From the NCBI GenBank assembly GCA_902826155.1, contig CADEDU010000054.1, positions 20,947 through 29,418 on the forward strand: DNA of 8,472 nucleotides, read 5' to 3'. Under the pieces are notes generated by a model. That model searched no databases, was not told where the DNA came from, and saw nothing but the letters and a program-made list of their open reading frames with translations. The position numbers and the translations under genes are program-made. Origin of the DNA: an uncultured beta proteobacterium. GTDB taxonomy: Bacteria > Pseudomonadota > Gammaproteobacteria > Burkholderiales > SG8-39. Below are positions 1-4,875 of this stretch, in pieces (the first letter of the stretch is position 1; each line of letters begins with the position of its first letter).

Positions 1-1
1 G

Positions 2-1009
2 GGCAAGCTCAATCCGCTGGCCGCCAACCTCTATCTCGATCTGAAAGCAGCGGCGCGCGACATCGATCTTCCCGCGCTCACGCCCTACTCGACGAAGTAC
101 GTCGGCTATGGCATCCAGAAGGGCAAACTCTCGGTCAAGATCGCCTACAAGATCGCGGATGACAAGCTCACTGGCGAGAACTCGATCTACCTTGATCAAC
201 TCACCTTCGGCGAAAAGGTCGAGAGCCCTGACGCGCTCAACATTCCGGTGATGCTCGCGGTGGCACTGCTCAAGGATCGCCATGGCGTTATCGACATCAA
301 TCTGCCGATCAGCGGTACCTTGAGCGATCCGGAGTTCAGCATCGGCGGGATCGTCGTGCGCGTCATCGTCAATCTGCTGGTCAAGGCCGTGACCTCCCCG
401 TTTTCGCTGCTTGCCTCCGCGTTCGGTGGCAGTGGCGGCGAAGAATTGAGCTATGCCGAGTTCGCCGCAGGCCGGGCCGAATTGAATGAGCAGACCGAGG
501 CGCGGTTCAAGACGCTGGCCAAGGCGCTCGAGGATCGGCCCGGATTGACGCTCGAAGTCGCCGGCCGGATCGCGCCGGACGAAGACCGCGAAGGCCTGCG
601 TCGCGTGAAGCTCGAGCAGCAGTTGAAGGCGCAGAAGTTCAAGGAACTGACGCGCAACGGCACACCGGTCGCATCGATCGACAAGGCTGTCTATGCACCC
701 GCCGAATACCAGCGGCTGCTCGCCGAAGCGTATCGAGCCGCATCGTTTGCCAAGCCGCGCACGGCGGCGGGTCTGGTGCGCGACGACCTGCCGGCGGCCG
801 AAATGGAGAAGTTGATCCTGCAGCACGCGCAGGTCAGTGACGACGATCTGCGTGCGCTCGCCTCACAGCGGGCGCAGTTCGCCAAGGATCATCTGGTCGA
901 GCGCGGTGGCATCGCAGCCGAGCGCATCTTCATTGTCGCCCCCAAGCTCGATGCCGGCGACGTCAAGGATCAAGGCAAGCCGACGCGCGTGGAGTTCTCG
1001 TTGCGATAG
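2..1009 (+). CDS. DUF748 (AsmA-like) envelope protein, C-terminal part, 5' end outside window
   Basis: The reading frame is open from the left edge (first full codon at base 2) to a TAG at 1007-1009, giving 335 residues with no start in view. Residues about 96-113 carry the VIDINLPISGTLSDPEFSIG stretch typical of DUF748 proteins. They are followed by a hydrophobic segment (about 115-140) and a region with EARFKTLAKAL, RPGLTLEV.GR and DREGLRR that recurs in the family's C-terminus. The protein ends in SDDDLRALASQRAQ...AERIFIVAPKLD...RVEFSLR, the usual family ending. DUF748 proteins are large (commonly over 1000 residues) AsmA-like envelope proteins of proteobacteria, thought to act in the periplasm or at the inner membrane in envelope or lipid homeostasis; the precise role here is unknown. 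It converges on the RidA gene and looks unrelated to the catabolic genes. The family call is secure, the function is not. Confidence 0.85.
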   Translation, partial: GKLNPLAANLYLDLKAAARDIDLPALTPYSTKYVGYGIQKGKLSVKIAYKIADDKLTGENSIYLDQLTFGEKVESPDALNIPVMLAVALLKDRHGVIDINLPISGTLSDPEFSIGGIVVRVIVNLLVKAVTSPFSLLASAFGGSGGEELSYAEFAAGRAELNEQTEARFKTLAKALEDRPGLTLEVAGRIAPDEDREGLRRVKLEQQLKAQKFKELTRNGTPVASIDKAVYAPAEYQRLLAEAYRAASFAKPRTAAGLVRDDLPAAEMEKLILQHAQVSDDDLRALASQRAQFAKDHLVERGGIAAERIFIVAPKLDAGDVKDQGKPTRVEFSLR

Positions 1010-1024
1010 TCACCGAGTGAATCT

Positions 1025-1049
1025 GAATCGCGCTCGCGCAGCACGATTC
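1025..1049. terminator. Hairpin between convergent genes, candidate bidirectional terminator
   Basis: GAATCGCGCT at 1025-1034 can pair with AGCACGATTC at 1040-1049. Nine pairs form around a single C-A mismatch, with a CGCGC loop. The hairpin lies 15 nt after the DUF748 stop and 22 nt beyond the stop of the last gene of the TRAP/RidA operon. It could therefore end transcription from both sides. No T-run follows on either strand, so it is not a canonical intrinsic terminator. Nothing else is visible in the 62-bp gap. Confidence 0.45.
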
Positions 1050-1071
1050 GAAGTGTCGGTGCCTTGCACCC

Positions 1072-1467
1072 TCAGGCCTTGTACGCGTTGGCTTCGATCT
1101 CGATCAGCATGTCCGGGTGCATCAGCTCGGCCTGATAGGCGTGCGCGACGAATCCGCGTTTGGGCATGAACTCCTTCACGATCGCGTCCACCGCGCCGAA
1201 GAACTCACGCCTGGTGATGAAGAACCGGATCTCGTAGATGTCGTCCATCGAGTAACCGGCGTCGTCGCACACGCGCCTGATGTTGGTGAGCGTCTCGCGC
1301 GTCTGGGCTTCGATCGTCGGCGAGAGTGCGCGGTCTTCGATCCGCCCGGTCTTGTGGGTGAGCGCCGAGGTGCCCGAGATGAACAGCCATGGGCCGATCT
1401 GGACCGCACGATCGAAGTGCCCGACCGGTGCGGCGAGCGTTGCGGGGTTGAACGAAAGTTTTATCAT
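1072..1467 (-). CDS. RidA-family protein, last gene of the TRAP operon
   Basis: This 131-residue protein has the size and fold signature of the YjgF/YER057c/UK114 (RidA) superfamily. It has an N-terminal NPATLAAPVG, a G.WLFISGTSAL strand (about 25-36), a central EAQTRETLTNIRRVCDDAG helix (53-71), and a C-terminal HPDMLIEIEANA (117-128). Family members form trimers in the cytosol; classical RidA hydrolyses enamine/imine intermediates to ketones plus ammonia. Here the position of the substrate-binding arginine of classical RidA (the R of PARS) appears to be Val107 or a neighbour, so it probably belongs to another Rid subgroup with a different reaction. The start ATG at 1467 follows a GAGGG ribosome site that overlaps the upstream gene's TGA, and the gap to that gene is only 12 nt. 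It is clearly diverged from its neighbour, so it is a paralogue and not a recent duplicate. Family certain, activity unknown. Confidence 0.88.
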   Translation of the reverse strand: MIKLSFNPATLAAPVGHFDRAVQIGPWLFISGTSALTHKTGRIEDRALSPTIEAQTRETLTNIRRVCDDAGYSMDDIYEIRFFITRREFFGAVDAIVKEFMPKRGFVAHAYQAELMHPDMLIEIEANAYKA

Positions 1468-1479
1468 CGTGGCTTGCCC

Positions 1480-1899
1480 TCATTGCGTGTCGATCACCGC
1501 GAACGCCTCGATCTCGACCATGAAGTCCGGATGCGACAGCCGGCTCACGCCGATGGTGGAGCTGGTGGGCAGCGCGTCGCCCAGGTATTTCGCGCGTACG
1601 TCGACATGCTTGAAGAACTCGTCGATGTCGGTGACGAACGTGCAGGTGCGGACCAGATCCTTGAGCGTCGCACCGGCCGCTTCGAGCGAGAGTCGCAGAT
1701 TCTCGCCGACCTGCTTGATCTGCGCGGCCATATCGCCTTTGCCGATGACATTGCCCTCCTTGTCGCGCGCGACCAGGCCGGAGACGAAGATCGTCGTGCC
1801 GCCCGTGACGACCACGACCGGCGCGTAGAGCAGATGCCCGGACACGACGCGTCGGTAGAGCGTATCGGGATAGAGGTTGTTGCGTTGCATGCCTGCCAT
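1480..1899 (-). CDS. RidA-family protein, fourth gene of the TRAP operon
   Basis: This 139-residue RidA/YjgF-superfamily protein has TTIFVSGLVARDKEGNVIGKGD (35-56), the long helix AAQIKQVGENLRLSLEAAGA (58-77), the LVRTCTFVTDIDEF strand (82-95) and the C-terminal STIGVSRLSHPDFMVEIEA (114-132). The arginine usual in the PARS motif of deaminase-type RidA is replaced by Ser113 (PTSST), while the nearby VEIEA glutamates are kept. Related proteins include 2-aminomuconate deaminases and detoxifying imine deaminases; the substrate here is unknown. The start ATG at 1899 is well supported by AGGAG (1906-1910, minus strand) 6 nt upstream. A second in-frame ATG three codons later lacks such spacing. It lies 34 nt after dctM and 12 nt before the next RidA gene, so it should be co-transcribed with the transporter. 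Confidence 0.9.
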   Translation of the reverse strand: MAGMQRNNLYPDTLYRRVVSGHLLYAPVVVVTGGTTIFVSGLVARDKEGNVIGKGDMAAQIKQVGENLRLSLEAAGATLKDLVRTCTFVTDIDEFFKHVDVRAKYLGDALPTSSTIGVSRLSHPDFMVEIEAFAVIDTQ

Positions 1900-1905
1900 G
1901 TCGCT

Positions 1906-1910
1906 CTCCT
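1906..1910 (-). promoter_or_regulatory. Ribosome binding site of the first RidA gene
   Basis: The minus strand reads AGGAG followed by 6 nt and the ATG at 1899. It is a strong Shine-Dalgarno site, and it fixes the start at MAGMQ and not at the second methionine. Confidence 0.7.
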
Positions 1911-1933
1911 TGTGGTTGAGACCGCAGCTTCGC

Positions 1934-3244
1934 TCAGCTGGTGATCGTGCCGAGCCAAGTCGCGATCCCGGGAAAGATCAGCAACAGTCCGATGACGATG
2001 AGATCGATGACGATGAAGGGCATGACGGAACGATAGATGGCTTGCATCGGCACGTCTTTCGCCTGTCCGCGCATCACGAACAGCAGCAGTCCGAACGGCG
2101 GTGTCATCAGGCCGATTTCAAGGTTGATGAGGCAGATTGCGGCGAACCAGATCGGGTCGATGCCCGCGGCCTTGATGATCGGCATGAAGATCGGGAGCGT
2201 GATCAGCATGATCGCGATCTGCTCCATGAAGCAGCCGAGTACGAGCAGTACGAGCTGGATGAAGATGAGCAGCACGATCGGCGAGAACGCGTACGACATC
2301 ACGAATTCGAGCAGTCCGCGGCTGGCGCCCGAGTAGGCGAGCAACTGGCTGAAGCCGATCGCGCACGCCATGATCGTGAGCATCATCACGGAAATCTGCA
2401 GCGTGCCGCGGATGGAGTCGACGAACCGCTTCCAGGTGAGATCGCGGTAGGCAGCCGCCAGGCCCATCGAGCCGATGCAGCCGAACGCAGCGGCCTCGGT
2501 GGGCGTGGCCACGCCGAGGATGATGAGACCGACTACGCAGAACACGATCACCGAAAGCGGCGCGACGTAGAGGATCAGACCCATGACCCGCTCGCGCGTC
2601 GATGTCTGCGCGACGTCATAGGCAGGCGCCGCCTGTGGGTCGCGGATCGCACGTGCCACGATGTACAGCGCGTAGAGCGCAGCGAGCAGCAATCCCGGGA
2701 CGATTAGTGCGATCAGCACCTTGCCGATGGAGATCTTCGCGACCGCGGCAAACACCACCGCGAGCGCGCTAGGCGGAATGAGCATCGCCAGCGCGCCGCT
2801 CGCCATGATCGCGCCCATCGACAGATCGGCTGCGTAGCCGCGGCGCTTCAGGTCGGGGAGCAGCATGCTCGAGAGCATGGCGGTGTTGGCGATGGTCGAT
2901 CCGCTGAGCGCGGAGAAGATGGTGCCGCTTGCCACCGTGAGCAGGCTCAATCGACCTGGAACGCGTCCGAGCAGCTTGTCGAGCGCCCCGAGCGCGCGCG
3001 CGGCGATGTTCGACTGCCACAGGATCTCGCCCATCAGGACGAACAGCGGAATCGGCAGCAGGCTGAACGAAGTGACCGAGGCGTAGATGCTATGAATGAG
3101 CTGCTGGAACGCCTTGCCGCCGCCCTGCAGGAATTCCGCGCCGGCGATATTGATCAGCAGGAACGCGAACGCCACCGGCAGGCCCATGCCCAGCAAGACG
3201 ATGAGCGCGCCGAAGATGATGATGAGGACCAGCCACCATTCCAT
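1934..3244 (-). CDS. dctM: TRAP transporter large permease, DctM subunit
   Basis: This 436-residue, highly hydrophobic protein has the normal length of DctM subunits (about 425-440) and around a dozen membrane segments. Family motifs are easy to see: the opening helix WWLVLIIIFGALIVLLGMGLP, PIPLFVLMGE (65-73), ALSGSTIANTAMLSSMLLP (112-130), the RRGY..LSMGAIMASGALAMLIPPS hairpin (134-159), and near the end GIDPIWFA followed by GLMTPPFGLLLFV (378-390). DctM is the inner-membrane elevator subunit. It drives sodium-coupled uptake of organic acids delivered by the periplasmic DctP protein and works with DctQ. Its ATG lies 3 nt after the dctQ stop, with only a weak ribosome site, so translation is probably coupled. 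The substrate cannot be told from this subunit. Confidence 0.96.
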   Translation of the reverse strand: MEWWLVLIIIFGALIVLLGMGLPVAFAFLLINIAGAEFLQGGGKAFQQLIHSIYASVTSFSLLPIPLFVLMGEILWQSNIAARALGALDKLLGRVPGRLSLLTVASGTIFSALSGSTIANTAMLSSMLLPDLKRRGYAADLSMGAIMASGALAMLIPPSALAVVFAAVAKISIGKVLIALIVPGLLLAALYALYIVARAIRDPQAAPAYDVAQTSTRERVMGLILYVAPLSVIVFCVVGLIILGVATPTEAAAFGCIGSMGLAAAYRDLTWKRFVDSIRGTLQISVMMLTIMACAIGFSQLLAYSGASRGLLEFVMSYAFSPIVLLIFIQLVLLVLGCFMEQIAIMLITLPIFMPIIKAAGIDPIWFAAICLINLEIGLMTPPFGLLLFVMRGQAKDVPMQAIYRSVMPFIVIDLIVIGLLLIFPGIATWLGTITS

Positions 3245-3247
3245 GGC

Positions 3248-3751
3248 TCAATGTGCCGCGGTCGCGACGAACTCGCCCCGAAACGCCAGCATCGCCTTGC
3301 GGGCGAATTCCAGGGCGCACAGCGCGAAGCCGATCGGGATGGCGATGTAGATCACCCACTGCGGGGTTTGCAGCACGTTCTCGATGATCGCCTTGGTCTG
3401 GAAGCTTTGCAGTGTCACCACTGCGCCCCACCACGCGACGAATGCACACACGAGCGCTACGACGATCGACGTGCATCCGGCGAGAAACGCCTTGCGATCG
3501 TCCGTGAGCCGGCTCGTGGCGATGTCGATCATCACGTGACCGTTGCCGCGTGCGAGCCACGCCATGCCCAGGCAGGGCATGATCAGCAGAATGTATTCGG
3601 TGATCTCGAATACCCAGGTAAGCGGAGCGTTGAAGAAATAGCGGCTGGCGACATCGATCGGGACGAAAACGACGATGAACACCAGCAGGATCGCGGCAAG
3701 GAGCGCGAGAGCGTCCTCGACGCGATCGAGGGCACGGCCGAATCGACGCAT
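3248..3751 (-). CDS. dctQ: TRAP transporter small permease, DctQ subunit
   Basis: This 167-residue membrane protein has four predicted helices (about 14-34, 45-66, 88-112 and 130-150), the standard DctQ layout. It carries the typical ASRYFFNAPLTWVFEITEYI stretch (35-54) after helix 1 and GNGHVMIDI (69-77) after helix 2. DctQ packs against DctM in the inner membrane and helps dock the substrate-loaded DctP. I chose the ATG at 3751, which shares one base with the dctP stop (TGATG). An in-frame TTG one codon upstream (3754) would give a 4-nt overlap and one extra residue. No clear ribosome site is present, so translation is probably coupled to dctP. The C-terminus ends in a short polar tail. Family call is firm, substrate unknown. 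Confidence 0.93.
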   Translation of the reverse strand: MRRFGRALDRVEDALALLAAILLVFIVVFVPIDVASRYFFNAPLTWVFEITEYILLIMPCLGMAWLARGNGHVMIDIATSRLTDDRKAFLAGCTSIVVALVCAFVAWWGAVVTLQSFQTKAIIENVLQTPQWVIYIAIPIGFALCALEFARKAMLAFRGEFVATAAH

Positions 3752-4770
3752 CAACGGCTGAGCGTGCGCAGTTGTTCCATCAGGCCAGGATTGGCCTTGG
3801 CGCTATCGGCGTTCTTCTCGACGAAATCCTTCCAGCCGGCTTCGTACGCCGCGTTCAAGTACTTCTCGGCGTCTGCCTGGGGGAACTTGACCAGCTGGAT
3901 GCCTTGTTTGCGGAGCTTCGCGTCTTCCTTGGTGAGCTGCTCTTTCATGAACGCGGCGTGGCGCTGCTCGAGCTCGACGCAGATCTCCTCGAGGGTCTTG
4001 CGGACATCGGGCGCAAGCTTGTCGTACACGCTCTTGTTCATGAGCACCACGGTGTCGAGCGAGTAGAACGGGTGATCGATGATGAACTTGGTGACCTCGT
4101 GCAGACCGAGCGTGTCGATACCGGTGTAGGTCCAGCCGTATCCGTCGACCACTTTACGTTCCAGGCCGGTGAAGATCTCTCCCGGCGCCATGTTGATCGG
4201 CGCACCGCCGAGCGCGCGCACGAGAGGTGCATACACCGGCGAGACGCGAATCTTTAATCCGGTGAGATCGGCTTTGTCGATCTTGCGCACGAAGTAGAGG
4301 CGAAACGCGCCGCCGCCGGCCGCGGTGTTGGCGAGATACACCACGCCGCCCTGGTCCATGTGGATCTTGCGCATCACGTCGAAGTATCCGGACTTGCGCA
4401 GCTCGGCGGGCGTCTTGGTGGCGAATTGCACTGCCCAGGCGAGGGGCACTTCGGTGCGGTAGTACGCCGCTGCCCCCAGTATCACGTCGACGACGCCATT
4501 CTTGAGCGCCTGGAATTGTTGGTTGGGCTGCGTGACCTCGGGACCGCCGAGGTATTTGACCTCCACTTTCCCTTTCAGCCTGGTGTTGACCAGCTCCTGG
4601 AACGTGAAGAAACCTTTGCTCAGATCGTAGTCGGCGGTCCACGGCGTGATGCCGCGCAACGTGACGGGCTGCTGGGCCGTCGCGCTGGGGATCGCGCTGA
4701 GCACGATCGGCACGACCAGCATCGCCGCGCGAGCGGCGCGAGTCATGGCTTCCTTCGTTCTCTCGAGCAT
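3751..4770 (-). CDS. dctP: TRAP transporter solute-binding protein, DctP family
   Basis: This 339-residue periplasmic protein starts with a signal peptide: a basic n-region, a hydrophobic core AAMLVVPIVLSAIPSA (15-30) and a likely cut after the A in ATA (32), just before QQP. The mature part is a DctP (PF03480) fold. It shows QQFQALKNGVVDVILGA (84-100), the ligand-clamp motif LTGLKIRVSPVYAPLVRALG (169-188) whose Arg175 corresponds to the arginine that binds substrate carboxylate in many DctP proteins, and APGEIFTGLERKVVDGYGW (195-213). It should capture an organic, probably carboxylated, ligand and pass it to DctQM. The ATG at 4770 has AGGGAG 6 nt upstream. A GTG-type start 21 codons earlier would lie within the promoter's -35 box and is rejected. 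A second ATG at 4746 with AAGGA nearby also gives a good signal peptide and cannot be excluded. First gene of the operon. Confidence 0.94.
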   Translation of the reverse strand: MLERTKEAMTRAARAAMLVVPIVLSAIPSATAQQPVTLRGITPWTADYDLSKGFFTFQELVNTRLKGKVEVKYLGGPEVTQPNQQFQALKNGVVDVILGAAAYYRTEVPLAWAVQFATKTPAELRKSGYFDVMRKIHMDQGGVVYLANTAAGGGAFRLYFVRKIDKADLTGLKIRVSPVYAPLVRALGGAPINMAPGEIFTGLERKVVDGYGWTYTGIDTLGLHEVTKFIIDHPFYSLDTVVLMNKSVYDKLAPDVRKTLEEICVELEQRHAAFMKEQLTKEDAKLRKQGIQLVKFPQADAEKYLNAAYEAGWKDFVEKNADSAKANPGLMEQLRTLSR

Positions 4771-4776
4771 GCCGAT

Positions 4777-4782
4777 CTCCCT
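4777..4782 (-). promoter_or_regulatory. Ribosome binding site of dctP
   Basis: The minus strand reads AGGGAG, then 6 nt, then the ATG at 4770. With the promoter just upstream it supports 4770 as the start, leaving a leader of about 28 nt. Confidence 0.6.
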
Positions 4783-4804
4783 GTTTGGTGAACGCTTGGA
4801 ATCG

Positions 4805-4833
4805 AGATTAGTGTGTACCCTACATGCGGTCAA
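4805..4833 (-). promoter_or_regulatory. Predicted sigma-70-like promoter of the dctPQM-RidA operon
   Basis: On the minus strand TTGACC (4833-4828) matches five of six bases of the -35 consensus. It is separated by exactly 17 nt from TAATCT (4810-4805), which keeps the first TA and final T of the -10 box. Transcription would start near 4798, about 28 nt before the dctP ATG and upstream of its ribosome site. The -10 box is only a moderate match, so activation or repression by a regulator is plausible. Predicted by eye, not demonstrated. Confidence 0.5.
4814..4824. promoter_or_regulatory. Inverted repeat in the divergent region, possible operator
   Basis: TGTA-CCC-TACA is a perfect 4+3+4 inverted repeat. 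It lies wholly inside the 17-nt spacer of the predicted TRAP promoter and about 50 nt before the start of the divergent molybdenum-enzyme gene. A dimeric regulator bound here would block the TRAP promoter and could also affect the opposite gene. GT/AC half-sites are common in GntR-type operators, but the spacing does not fit one exact family consensus, and no regulator gene is in the window. An 11-bp palindrome can arise by chance. Confidence 0.3.
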
Positions 4834-4875
4834 GCTAACGCGGAGCGCGTGACGCCCGCTTTCCGAGCCGAACGC

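Noticed and set aside
1877..2707. Plus-strand open frame of 276 codons opposite dctM
   Set aside because: The translation is dominated by Asp, Glu, His and Arg, the mirror of hydrophobic codons on the other strand. It is an artefact of the membrane-protein gene.
3092..4066. Plus-strand open frame of 324 codons across dctM, dctQ and dctP
   Set aside because: It spans the boundaries of three well-supported opposite-strand genes, has a low-complexity charged translation, and shows no family motif.
4785..4814. Plus-strand promoter TTGGTG-N18-TAGTGT for the molybdenum-enzyme gene
   Set aside because: Both boxes match consensus poorly and the spacing is not ideal. It is too weak to list as a feature, although the gene must be transcribed from this region or nearby.
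4771..4833. Upstream start giving dctP a 360-residue product
   Set aside because: It would place 21 residues before the signal peptide and lies in the promoter's -35 box. A good ribosome site supports 4770 instead.
4813..4875. N-terminal extension of the molybdenum enzyme from GTG 4813
   Set aside because: The 21 extra residues do not resemble family N-termini, and the codons cover the predicted promoter and palindrome of the divergent operon. ATG 4876 places the REDPRFLTG motif at the usual distance from the start.
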